From Bacteroidota bacterium (GTDB lineage Bacteria; Bacteroidota; Bacteroidia; Flavobacteriales; JADGDT01), in the NCBI GenBank assembly GCA_039714315.1, contig JBDLJM010000020.1, positions 1-32,870 on the forward strand: DNA of 32,870 bases, written 5' to 3'. Positions 18,779-28,412 of the stretch are shown one piece after another; position 1 is the stretch's first letter, and every line of letters begins with the position of its first letter. The notes beneath the pieces are model-generated. The model did no database searches. It saw nothing but the letters and a program-made list of their open reading frames with translations, and was not told where the DNA came from. The translations under genes and the position numbers were made by a program.

Positions 18779-21700
18779 TTAGTTTTTTATCATTTTATTC
18801 ATCGATCGTCCGTTGTTTCCAACAAGCTCAACCATGTAAACTCCGCTACTCAACTTGCTTACCGGCACAGATATCTTATTGTTTTCTACATCATAAGTAA
18901 ATGACTTAACAACGGTACCACTCAGATCGTAAATATTAACTCTAACTTCCCCCTCCTCTTCAATCTCATTTAGAGAAATAACCATGTCGTTTATAACAGG
19001 GTTTGGATATATTTCCCATTGTGTAGCCAAAAACTCTTCCTCACTTAAAAAAGAGTTAACAACAATATTTTTTGTTGTAACTGTTTTAGCACCATCTGTA
19101 TCGATAGCAGTAAGCTCAATTTTAGAGAATCCTGTTTTCTTTGGATGAACTATGAATCCACCTACTGACATAAACAGTTCTGCAACTTCTTTATCACCAA
19201 TTATCTCAGCTTTAAAAGACATGTCCTGACCATCAGGATCCATAAATATATCATTGAACTTAGATTGGTATTGCGGATTATCAATATCGATAATTATGTG
19301 ACTGTCATCAACAACAATTGGTCCATGTGGAACATTTAGTACCTCAACATAAAACACTCTTGTTGATTTAGTATTTAAGTCATCCTCGGTATAAACTTCA
19401 AATTTTTGTATTCCGGCATCCATATATGTTGGAGAATAGCTAAAGAAAACAGAGTCATTAGCAAAACTGAAACTTGTATTTTCATACTCCGGCATTGTTA
19501 CACTTTTAACTCCATTACCTTCAACATCTTCCACCTTAAATGAAATGTCGATTGTTTCTCCTTCGTACAACGAATAATCTTCATCTGCAAAAATTTCAGG
19601 CCCCTGATTCTTGCGTAAGCTAACTAATACATCCTCCTGTTTATTTTGAGGATCGTCTGTATTGAAAGTTAGAGTAACATTGTTATTTGGTCTTTTAGCC
19701 CTTTCAGGGTAAAATGTTAAAAGAATATCTTTTTGAGCACCAGCCATAAGACTTCCTTCTATTTCGGAAAGCTCTAACCAGTTAACATTTTCTGCTTCTT
19801 TTTCAGCTGCTCGTACTAATAGTCCAACATTTGCTAAACTTGCTATTTCCTGAACGTCGAACCATTTTTCCATATAATAAATGAAATAAGTGTTTGGCTT
19901 ATTCTCTACAGTAGTTACCCCCTGAGGCATCTGTATCTCTATAGGATATGTAAACACTAAAAAGAATTTTTCATAAGGCATAAACAAAATTGGTTCGCTT
20001 AGTTCGAAATCGAGCAAAGAACCTACAATATCTGCTTCTTCAACTGTATGATTAAACACTTCGCTATATTGAATTGTAGAACTTTCTAAAGAAGTACCTA
20101 CTCTAATTTCAACCTTGATATCTGAATTCAAATGTTCATCCGGCACATACCATGTTTGAACATTAGAAAGTTTGAACCCATCTTCAGGAGCAGTAAACGC
20201 AGTAGCAACTGTTAAAGCATAAGCTCCACCAACACCAATTGCATTATTAGCAGCTTCGGCTTCTTCGTAAGCTAATACTCTGTTGTAATCGTTTTGGGCT
20301 TTAGCACCATAATAAGCATCAGTATTAAGAGATTTTTTTTCTACTGTTAACTCTCCTGTAGCAAACATTGGTTCTATAAGCGTATTAGCTACAGATGTTC
20401 TATTATAATCAAGGCTCATCGAATAATCTAATTCCGATTGTCCTTCTACATTTCCTATAGTAATCTTATCGTTTATAACGGTATTATCGAAAACGATATG
20501 TGAAATTTCATTTTTATCGATCGTAAATACAGGTGGTAACTTATATTCTACACTAATTGGCATTTCTGCACTACCTGTTCCAAAATCGGTTGTCATTACA
20601 AGTTTATTACTATAACCTGCATCAACAAAGCTTGGTGTTTCCGGAGTTAAAACAAGTCGGAAAGGACCAAATTCACTACCCGGATCGATATCGAAATTAT
20701 TAGAAAAATATCCATTTGGAAGATCTACCCAAAGATATCTTCCTCTATCTACTACTCTTGCCTGAAGCACAATATCATTATCATTAAGAAGTCCTACGTT
20801 CCTGATGTTCATTCTCCTTGTACCAGAATTTTCGATATAAAACTCTTTATAATAAGTGTTTTTTTCGGGTGATAATATCACTTCTCCAAAATCTAATACT
20901 TCACTTAATGTAACTTCTGCTTCTCCGCTAATAGAAATGTTGGCAGGAATATCAAGCACACTATTAAGGGCACTATTGTTAGAAATAGTTAAATACTCAT
21001 TAAAATCACCAGCATACCTCTCTTTGGCGTTGAAAGCAATATCGTAAGTTTTTGATGCACCGGCAGCCAAAATTTCTTTTTTGGCAGGATAGAACTCAAC
21101 AGCTACGTCTTTTCCGGCAAATTTTTGGTAATACGAAACTTGAACAAACTCTGTTGCATCGTGATTCTCTATTCCAACATTACCGTACATCGCTTTTAAA
21201 GCATCGTGAGTAAATGGTGAACGGTATTGTATTTTAAACCTTCCATCATTAAATATTATTATCTGGTAATCGAAAGGAATAGATGCAGGAGCAAAAAACT
21301 CTCTCCATTCAATTACAAATTTGTCATCATATTGTTTATAGAAAACACCTGATCTTTCGGGCTGATCTTCCCATCGCTGGTAAGTTGTTGGTGAAAAATA
21401 TGGTGCTATACAATTGTTTACATTATCAAGTACCCCCATCTTCTCTGAATACTTAATAAAGTGCATTTTTTGTTCAGGTTCGTCAAACGAAACTGCACCT
21501 TGCAGACCTACCCATAATTTTGAATATTTCTGTTGATAAAACTCAAATTCAAAAGGAAGATCTATTTGATACCAATATTCACTAACTCCATCAGTAAAAA
21601 ACGGAACTTTACTTTCTGCTCCTACATCTATCCAGTTATATGTAGCAGGATGATCGTCATAAGTAGTTTTATAAGCATAAGTAAACTCTTCTATTTCGGT

Positions 21701-24700
21701 ACTAGTTGCGCTAACTTCATTATCTACAGGATATACAAGCGATGTACCAATAATAGCATAATCGAGTTGAGCCTGTCCTGTATTTTCGATAGTTAGAGCT
21801 TCTGTTTTTACCTCTCCAGGATTTAATAATACATTAAACTCATTAACCGAAACACTAACGTTTGGTCCCTCAATAATATTACCTGCAAAATTTACTGTAT
21901 ATACATTCCCCTCACTATCGTTAATAAGAAGTTTATCTGAAATTGCTGCAATGACATCAGTTGCTACCGAATATTCGATATACATTGTTTGCCCGGGTTT
22001 AACTTCTACATCATTATCCCCATTATATACTATCTGTCCGTTTTCGGAATTAATTGTAGTTATGGTTAAGGGTTTACTCCCTGTGTTTAATAACTGAACT
22101 ACTCCATTTTCAACTTTATTCTGGAATACACTACCTAATTGAACTAATTCGTTTGAAAGTTCCAACCCGGCAACTCCTCCCTGGTTGGCTTCAATTTGTA
22201 CTTCAATAAATTTACCTCTGTTGAAAGGATCGTTTGATAAAACTGACACCATCTCGCGATGACTTCCTTCTACAAGCTGTTCTCTATTTACTGTAAATAC
22301 AACATCTTGCGATTTTCCAGGTAAAATAATCCCCTTACCCTCTGTAACATCTTTTATCAAGTTGCTACCCGGGCTTTGAATATATATTATTCTTTTTTCT
22401 CCAACATGTGTTTCTCCAGGCTGAAATCTACTTTGAAGAAATACACCATCATCTTTTGCTCTGTTTTCAACTGCAGCATAGACATTTTTATAACTGTCAG
22501 GATTTAAACCTTGTAATTTGTCGTAGATAAATTTAATATCACCATTATCGTATAAAACAATTTGATAAGTATATTCTACACCATCTTGACTACTAATACT
22601 GTTTACATCAGTGTATTGAACAGTAAAACTACCTAAACCTTTCTTATATGTTATTTTACCTTGAGTTGCTATAGAAAGCTCTGAAGCAAAAGCACACATA
22701 TATCCATCAGGGTTATATTTATCGCGATAAGACATTGTTGCGTTAAACTTCCCATCGGTACCCAGTGTTAACATACTTCTTTTGGTGATATATAACTGTC
22801 TTAGCTTCTCTCCGAAATATGGAAAATCAAAACCAAGATCTACTTCAACAAATTCGTTAAGACCATCATTTTTAAACTCGTGGGTAACATCAACACCTGT
22901 TTCTGAAATATCATTAAATACGTATCCTACGGGATAATCGTACGATCCCATAGCATATCCATATTTCTGAACTTGAACATTAGTCCCAATCCAATCTATA
23001 TGGCTCAAATCGTCGGCGAAATTTGTAAAACCAAATTGTAATGGATATTCTCCAGTGTTAGTAATGGTTACAGTATCTTTTAACTCTTCTACACCGTTAA
23101 TATCTACATCGCTATAAGTTAACACGTTTGGATAATACTCCATGCTTGCAGGAGCAGCTCCAACACCGAAAACATTAAACTCATAAACATCACCTTTATA
23201 ACCCGTTAAAGTTATAACTCCATTATCGTTTCCTGTTCCATCTGGAATATAAGTAACATCAATAACTCCCTTGCTACGAGCCGGGATATCGAAATAAGTA
23301 TCATTTATTTCGAAAACTGATGGATTTGATGAAACAAGTGAAGAGCCTTTAAAACGTCCATATCCATTGTTTACAAGTTCTACTTGAATAGTCTTACTTA
23401 AACCATGAAATATATTTCCGTATTCAACAATATTTTGTGAACTAATTACAGGTTTGTGTCCCGAAACATCAAGTGTTATAGGTATTTTGTAAAATGGAGC
23501 TTCACTGTCGTTCGACATTACAACAACATTCGACTTATAGGTTCCATTAACCATTTTTGAGGCATCGTAATCTACTACAACCTCATTTTGTCCTAAAGCA
23601 GCAACCTCTCCCTGATTTGGAGTTAAAGTAATGTAAGTTTCAAGTTTTTCCTGCTTACTATAAGCCTTAACAGCCCAAACATAACCTGGGTCGTTAACCG
23701 CGGCTTCCATTGTTTGCCAAGTTTCTCCCTGATTAAAGCTCATAAGACAATTTCCTGAAAACTCAGGACTAGCTTCCGGCCTAACTCCTAAAGGATATAA
23801 ATTACCACTAGGTACGTGATAAACTACCCAAAAGATATCACCCTTCTCGAAGAATAATTGTTCTTTAAGTGTATGCGGAAAATCTTGTATCTGATTCTCT
23901 TTATAAGCCATTAAGCCATCAGAAACATTAGTGCTATTACAAGTATAAATTAAGTTCTCTTTTTCGATAGAACTACCTTTATAAATCTCAATAATCGCAG
24001 GTCCATCTTCTTTATCTAGCCACATTAGAGCCGCTACAGTAGTTAGGTTGAACCCTTCCTCTTCGGTTACATAGAATCTGGTAGCCATTGAATTTGCTAC
24101 AGTAGTATCATTTTCTCCAATGAAATATGGAGAAGTTCCGGGAGGATAATACTGTTTTTGTGAAGCCTCCCATTCTGCAGGCGATGCAGATGCAATTTCA
24201 GCTATATTCTGTTCAAACATTGATACTGAAGCATCGGAGTTTGTCACAATAGTTTGCAGTGCAGGATACTCTAACGATTGGGTAGAATATAAACGAGATA
24301 CATCGCGCACTTCGGCATCCCAACGTAAATAACCTGTTTTTGTATTTAAAATATTAAAAGACTCTGTTCCGTAAGCTGAATTACTTGCATCAACACCTAC
24401 AATTAGATTGTCTTTATCGCTCGATATTCCAGGTCCCTCATTAGTTGTTTCATTTACCACATTAGACATTTCTGAACGATTTCCCCATCGGTCAATGGCA
24501 ACAACTGTAAAATAATAATTAGTTAAACCCTTTAAGCCTTCTATTTCGTGCATAACTTCATCTCCTACAAGTTTTTCGTCATTAGAAACAAATGAACTTA
24601 AGGCTGAAGATATATTTTCTTGTGTTATTTCATTTTCAGACCAATGCACACTATAGGCAATAGGAGTTTCATCATCATCATCTACAGGAACATCCCACGA

Positions 24701-26437
24701 AAGAACTACAAAATCCTTTGAAATACCACGTATTGCAAGGTTGTTAATTTTATTTGGTGGAGAACCGGCATTTACTTCAAGAGTTCTTTTAGCATCAATT
24801 AAACCTGAACCAAGTTTTCCTATATAAATTTCATTATTGTGTGATTCTATATCGACTACACCTGTTAGAATACGGCTTTTTAGCTCTTCGCTAGTAAAAG
24901 CGTTTCCTCCAAATTCGGAAATTACTAATGCTGCAATACCTGAAACGTGTGGACAAGCCATCGACGTTCCTTGCATTAATTGATAGTTATTATTACTTGT
25001 TGTACTTAAAACTCCATGTTTAAAACCCATCCCTAGGTTTCCTCCTGGAGCAGTAATATCAACCCAAGTACCGTAGTTAGAATAAGGCGCTTTTACAAAA
25101 TTTGGACCAATCGAAGCCACTGAAACTGTACCGGGATAATATGCAGGATAACTCTCTGCCTCTGTTGAAGCATTTCCTGCTGCAAAAATCACTATCCCTC
25201 CTTTCATTTTACTTCCTTCGTAATTACCTGCTTCTGCAACAAAATAATCTATAGCATCCAAAACAGCCTGTTCGTAAACCCCAACCTGAGTATAAGACCA
25301 TGAGTTTTGTGAAATATTTGCTCCGATATCGGCACCATAAGCAATAGCGTTAGCAAAATTAGCCTGACCATTTTCATTATCAAAAATCTGACACGATACT
25401 AATTTCACTCCATCGTTGTTTCCACTACCACCGGCTACACCAGCGCCTCCTACTCCATTATTGTTCACAGCAGAAACAGTACCGGCAACGTGTGTACCAT
25501 GATCATGTGCAGTAATATTCCCGCTATTTTCTATAAAATTGAATCCGTTAACATCATCAATAAAACCATTATTATCATCATCAACACCAGGCTCTCCGTT
25601 AAACTCTGCCTCATTAACCCACATATTTGCGGCTAAATCTTCATGATCAACATCAATACCTCCATCTACAACAGCAACAACAACATCGCTACTACCTTTT
25701 ACAATCTCCCATGCTTCGAAAAGGTTAATGTCAGATCCCGGTATAGAATTACTGATGCTTCCATCATTATTATAGTGCCACTGATCCGATAAATACGGAT
25801 CGTTCAATGGTAATGCATTAGGTTCTGCCGAAGCTACCCCAGCATCTACCATCAGGTAATCTCCCAATGTTTTTATATGGATAGGTTCTGCCGATACAAC
25901 AGCAGCAGTCGACGAATATCTTTCAGATACTTTCTTTAAATCAGCTTCATTATCAACTTCAAGCTCGTACCATAAATGTAAGCCGTGCTTAATATGTTTA
26001 GACTCGTGCTTCCCGGCATATGGGAAAACCCGCTTCATCTTAGTAACTTTAAATTTACTGTTTAATGCATCTAATTGATAATTCCCTGTTTCAATTATAT
26101 CGCCGTAAGAGCTAACTCTTGCTTTAAGTACACCGACAACTTCAACCTCTACTTGTCTGTTTAATTTCACCCGAATTTTACGAGGGACAAAACCTTCGTT
26201 ATCCTGTGCAAAAGAAGTTAATGTAAAAAATAACATCCCGGTTATTACAAATAACCTTTTAAATAAACGCTTTAAATCTTTCACCTTTGATGCCGGTTTT
26301 ATATTGCTACTATCATCTATCCCAAAATTGCTATTTGAAACAACATTCGATTTCTCAAGTTTATCCAATAAAGATTTTAAAGCTTCTGACTGCTCTTTGC
26401 CCTGCTCTAAAATTTCTTCTATTTCATCTTCTTTCAT
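18779..26437 (-). CDS. Giant T9SS-secreted subtilisin-like serine protease (paralogue 2)
   Basis: This 2552-residue S8 family protease is a paralogue of the 11032-18507 protein along its whole length. The triad is Asp258 (VAVVDGG), His313 (HDHGTHVAGT) and Ser492 (QGTSMACPHVSG), with oxyanion Asn422. It shares the KHESKH(I/V)KHGLHLWYEL propeptide segment and the GVDDDNNGFIDD acidic loop. It also has the fibronectin-III-like domain, two nidogen-like domains (about 1160-1345 and 1575-1785), two copies of the GFNLT/GFKLS domain (about 790-940 and 2085-2215) and the C-terminal sorting domain (WEIYPNPVINDM to MIKN). Oddly, about 56 charged, helix-forming residues precede the hydrophobic signal core at 62-77. 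A GTG at 26284 (Val52) would give an ordinary signal peptide, but the codons upstream look coding. It lies downstream of the TPR/LuxR regulator on the same strand, with a 240-base gap. Confidence 0.93.
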   Translation of the reverse strand: MKEDEIEEILEQGKEQSEALKSLLDKLEKSNVVSNSNFGIDDSSNIKPASKVKDLKRLFKRLFVITGMLFFTLTSFAQDNEGFVPRKIRVKLNRQVEVEVVGVLKARVSSYGDIIETGNYQLDALNSKFKVTKMKRVFPYAGKHESKHIKHGLHLWYELEVDNEADLKKVSERYSSTAAVVSAEPIHIKTLGDYLMVDAGVASAEPNALPLNDPYLSDQWHYNNDGSISNSIPGSDINLFEAWEIVKGSSDVVVAVVDGGIDVDHEDLAANMWVNEAEFNGEPGVDDDNNGFIDDVNGFNFIENSGNITAHDHGTHVAGTVSAVNNNGVGGAGVAGGSGNNDGVKLVSCQIFDNENGQANFANAIAYGADIGANISQNSWSYTQVGVYEQAVLDAIDYFVAEAGNYEGSKMKGGIVIFAAGNASTEAESYPAYYPGTVSVASIGPNFVKAPYSNYGTWVDITAPGGNLGMGFKHGVLSTTSNNNYQLMQGTSMACPHVSGIAALVISEFGGNAFTSEELKSRILTGVVDIESHNNEIYIGKLGSGLIDAKRTLEVNAGSPPNKINNLAIRGISKDFVVLSWDVPVDDDDETPIAYSVHWSENEITQENISSALSSFVSNDEKLVGDEVMHEIEGLKGLTNYYFTVVAIDRWGNRSEMSNVVNETTNEGPGISSDKDNLIVGVDASNSAYGTESFNILNTKTGYLRWDAEVRDVSRLYSTQSLEYPALQTIVTNSDASVSMFEQNIAEIASASPAEWEASQKQYYPPGTSPYFIGENDTTVANSMATRFYVTEEEGFNLTTVAALMWLDKEDGPAIIEIYKGSSIEKENLIYTCNSTNVSDGLMAYKENQIQDFPHTLKEQLFFEKGDIFWVVYHVPSGNLYPLGVRPEASPEFSGNCLMSFNQGETWQTMEAAVNDPGYVWAVKAYSKQEKLETYITLTPNQGEVAALGQNEVVVDYDASKMVNGTYKSNVVVMSNDSEAPFYKIPITLDVSGHKPVISSQNIVEYGNIFHGLSKTIQVELVNNGYGRFKGSSLVSSNPSVFEINDTYFDIPARSKGVIDVTYIPDGTGNDNGVITLTGYKGDVYEFNVFGVGAAPASMEYYPNVLTYSDVDINGVEELKDTVTITNTGEYPLQFGFTNFADDLSHIDWIGTNVQVQKYGYAMGSYDYPVGYVFNDISETGVDVTHEFKNDGLNEFVEVDLGFDFPYFGEKLRQLYITKRSMLTLGTDGKFNATMSYRDKYNPDGYMCAFASELSIATQGKITYKKGLGSFTVQYTDVNSISSQDGVEYTYQIVLYDNGDIKFIYDKLQGLNPDSYKNVYAAVENRAKDDGVFLQSRFQPGETHVGEKRIIYIQSPGSNLIKDVTEGKGIILPGKSQDVVFTVNREQLVEGSHREMVSVLSNDPFNRGKFIEVQIEANQGGVAGLELSNELVQLGSVFQNKVENGVVQLLNTGSKPLTITTINSENGQIVYNGDNDVEVKPGQTMYIEYSVATDVIAAISDKLLINDSEGNVYTVNFAGNIIEGPNVSVSVNEFNVLLNPGEVKTEALTIENTGQAQLDYAIIGTSLVYPVDNEVSATSTEIEEFTYAYKTTYDDHPATYNWIDVGAESKVPFFTDGVSEYWYQIDLPFEFEFYQQKYSKLWVGLQGAVSFDEPEQKMHFIKYSEKMGVLDNVNNCIAPYFSPTTYQRWEDQPERSGVFYKQYDDKFVIEWREFFAPASIPFDYQIIIFNDGRFKIQYRSPFTHDALKAMYGNVGIENHDATEFVQVSYYQKFAGKDVAVEFYPAKKEILAAGASKTYDIAFNAKERYAGDFNEYLTISNNSALNSVLDIPANISISGEAEVTLSEVLDFGEVILSPEKNTYYKEFYIENSGTRRMNIRNVGLLNDNDIVLQARVVDRGRYLWVDLPNGYFSNNFDIDPGSEFGPFRLVLTPETPSFVDAGYSNKLVMTTDFGTGSAEMPISVEYKLPPVFTIDKNEISHIVFDNTVINDKITIGNVEGQSELDYSMSLDYNRTSVANTLIEPMFATGELTVEKKSLNTDAYYGAKAQNDYNRVLAYEEAEAANNAIGVGGAYALTVATAFTAPEDGFKLSNVQTWYVPDEHLNSDIKVEIRVGTSLESSTIQYSEVFNHTVEEADIVGSLLDFELSEPILFMPYEKFFLVFTYPIEIQMPQGVTTVENKPNTYFIYYMEKWFDVQEIASLANVGLLVRAAEKEAENVNWLELSEIEGSLMAGAQKDILLTFYPERAKRPNNNVTLTFNTDDPQNKQEDVLVSLRKNQGPEIFADEDYSLYEGETIDISFKVEDVEGNGVKSVTMPEYENTSFSFANDSVFFSYSPTYMDAGIQKFEVYTEDDLNTKSTRVFYVEVLNVPHGPIVVDDSHIIIDIDNPQYQSKFNDIFMDPDGQDMSFKAEIIGDKEVAELFMSVGGFIVHPKKTGFSKIELTAIDTDGAKTVTTKNIVVNSFLSEEEFLATQWEIYPNPVINDMVISLNEIEEEGEVRVNIYDLSGTVVKSFTYDVENNKISVPVSKLSSGVYMVELVGNNGRSMNKMIKN

Positions 26438-26517
26438 TATGATGCAGATATAGGTTCTGAATTACAAAAATGTTAATTAGAGATTCAATTGGTTGATAAT
26501 ATCAGTTATATTATACC

Positions 26518-26534
26518 TACAACAATAGACTACA
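26518..26534 (-). promoter_or_regulatory. Motif shared upstream of both giant protease genes (copy 2)
   Basis: The minus-strand sequence TGTAGTCTATTGTTGTA lies about 80-97 bases before the protease 2 start. It differs from the copy at 18693-18709 at two of 17 positions, and both are followed within two bases by AGGT. The function is unknown. Confidence 0.3.
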
Positions 26535-26677
26535 GTATTACTTTATCTATACAAAATACCGCTTACAGTTGATTTTAAGCGTATTATGCAAAAACACTGT
26601 ATTATGGCTCCCTTTATCTTTTGGAAGAGATATTAGGATATACGTTAAATATGAGATGCGTATTATTGCAGAGAATA

Positions 26678-28282
26678 CTACAACTTGGCAATAAAAGAAC
26701 TTAAATTTGTATCGGTATTATTGATATTAAGTTTTTTTCGTAGTCTATATCTGGTAACATCAATAGTTCTAACACTTTGACCGGTAATTGCTGAAATCTC
26801 CTTTGAGGTTAAATTCAGTTTAAGAAATGCAGCCATACGTCTCTCGGCTGTGGTGAGTGAGAATTCTTTATCTAATCTATTATAGAACTCAGTATGAACG
26901 TCATGGAATGTTAACTCAAATTCCTTTAAAACATCTTTATCTCTTCCGGTTTTCAGACTTTTTATAATTCTTGCTAAGTGCGTTCTTTGCTTGGGGCTTA
27001 AATCTTTAGCGAAATCCTGTAACTGCTCGGCTATACTAATTATTAACTCATTTCTGCTAATTTGGAGCATAATGTTTGTTACAAGCTTCTTGTTTTTAGC
27101 TTCAAGCGTACTCTCAACTTCGCTCTTTTCAGCTTTTAACAACATATTTTCAATGTGTTTTTGCTTTACTTTTCTCTTTTGAACCAAATAGAGTAACGCA
27201 ACAATTAATGCAGCAATTACAAGTATTAATAGTGCAATATAAAGACGGTTTAGATGAACTTTTTCCTCCTTTTTTAGAAGCTCCATTTCATACTTCAAAT
27301 TCAAATCATTAATAGCGCTTGAATTTGAAGTTTTTATTATGTTTAAGTGCTTTTCTTCAGAAATAGTTAGGTATTTATAGGCATTTGTGAAATCGCCTTT
27401 TTGTGCATAAATTTTGCTTAGAAGTTTAGAGCTAATATAAATATCATACGAAACTCCAAGATCTGCAGAGTTAGAATAGCCCTTATTTAAATAGAATAAG
27501 GCACTATCAATATATTCTGCTTCGTAATATATCTCGCCTAAATTATTAAGCGATCGAGTAACGTCTATTTTACTATTTAAGCCTTTCCTTATTTCTAAAG
27601 CCTTATTCTCATATACTATAGCATCTTTTAGGTAGCCTTTCTTCTTTTGTAATTCGGCCTTATTTGAGTAGGCAATAGCCTCGTTTACTTTATCGCCTCT
27701 GTTAATTGATAAATCAATAGCCTTTAGCAAATATTTCTCTGCCTCAACATAGTTAGATAATTTTGCATTAGCATTAGATATATTAATGTAAATAGTAGTT
27801 AAATATCCAAGTTTTTTATCCTTTTCCTGAGGAATACTTGTAATATGATTATTAAGATTGATCTCTGCGTTTTTTAGTATTTCAATTGCTTTTAAATATT
27901 CTTCCTGACGCAGATAAACTCCTGCAATACTAATATCTCCGGCACTAGTAATTAAAACGTCGTCATATATTATTCCCAGTTCCTTAAGGTTCATATAACT
28001 ATTGACAGCCATATACATTTCACCTTTAAAAAAGAAAGCATTACCTATATCGATATAAAGCTTTACCTGGTCTTCCTTACTTAATGATAACCTTTTAAGC
28101 TGATTGAGGTAATATATGGTAGAGTCGAGATCATTGTTAGATAGATTCTCTATCTTTTGCTTATAATTATTAATCAATAAAGAATCTGATGTACTTGAAG
28201 CATAACTATATTGTCCTACCGTTGTAAACAGTAAGCAAAAATAAATAATTCTATAAGTTTTATTCAAACCTGATACAGTCAT
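26678..28282 (-). CDS. TPR-repeat, membrane-anchored LuxR-type transcriptional regulator
   Basis: This 534-residue protein has an N-terminal signal or anchor segment (about 10-28) and tetratricopeptide-like helical repeats (about 70-330, for example AIAYSNKAELQKKKGYLKDA). A transmembrane helix follows at about 347-367, then a coiled coil (about 368-410) and a C-terminal GerE/LuxR-like helix-turn-helix (about 475-520: LTTAERRMAAFLKLNLTSKE, then VRTIDVTRYRLRKKL). This layout is common in Bacteroidota regulators that have periplasmic TPRs and a cytoplasmic DNA-binding tail. No response-regulator receiver or kinase domain is present. It sits between the repeat-rich surface protein and protease 2, all on the same strand, so it is a candidate regulator of either. 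The target and signal are unknown. Confidence 0.88.
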   Translation of the reverse strand: MTVSGLNKTYRIIYFCLLFTTVGQYSYASSTSDSLLINNYKQKIENLSNNDLDSTIYYLNQLKRLSLSKEDQVKLYIDIGNAFFFKGEMYMAVNSYMNLKELGIIYDDVLITSAGDISIAGVYLRQEEYLKAIEILKNAEINLNNHITSIPQEKDKKLGYLTTIYINISNANAKLSNYVEAEKYLLKAIDLSINRGDKVNEAIAYSNKAELQKKKGYLKDAIVYENKALEIRKGLNSKIDVTRSLNNLGEIYYEAEYIDSALFYLNKGYSNSADLGVSYDIYISSKLLSKIYAQKGDFTNAYKYLTISEEKHLNIIKTSNSSAINDLNLKYEMELLKKEEKVHLNRLYIALLILVIAALIVALLYLVQKRKVKQKHIENMLLKAEKSEVESTLEAKNKKLVTNIMLQISRNELIISIAEQLQDFAKDLSPKQRTHLARIIKSLKTGRDKDVLKEFELTFHDVHTEFYNRLDKEFSLTTAERRMAAFLKLNLTSKEISAITGQSVRTIDVTRYRLRKKLNINNTDTNLSSFIAKL

Positions 28283-28323
28283 ATTAGAAATACAAATTAC
28301 ATATTCTCACATTCATTAATTGA

Positions 28324-28331
28324 CAAAGATA
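28324..28331 (-). promoter_or_regulatory. Candidate -7 promoter element of the TPR/LuxR gene
   Basis: The minus strand reads TATCTTTG, an exact match to the Bacteroidota -7 consensus TAnnTTTG, about 42 bases before the start codon. The -33 position, 19 bases upstream, is TTT rather than TTG and falls in the T-run of the preceding terminator. Confidence 0.4.
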
Positions 28332-28349
28332 AAGCAATATTACATATTG

Positions 28350-28385
28350 AAAAAAAAATCCCGCAATCTTGAAGAATGCGGGATT
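28350..28385 (-). terminator. Rho-independent terminator of the 1276-codon surface-protein gene
   Basis: The arms 28357-28365 (AATCCCGCA) and 28377-28385 (TGCGGGATT) pair perfectly around an 11-base loop. A run of nine T follows on the minus strand. It starts 27 bases after the stop codon. Confidence 0.92.
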
Positions 28386-28412
28386 AAATATGGTTTTAAG
28401 TGCTTAAAATAA

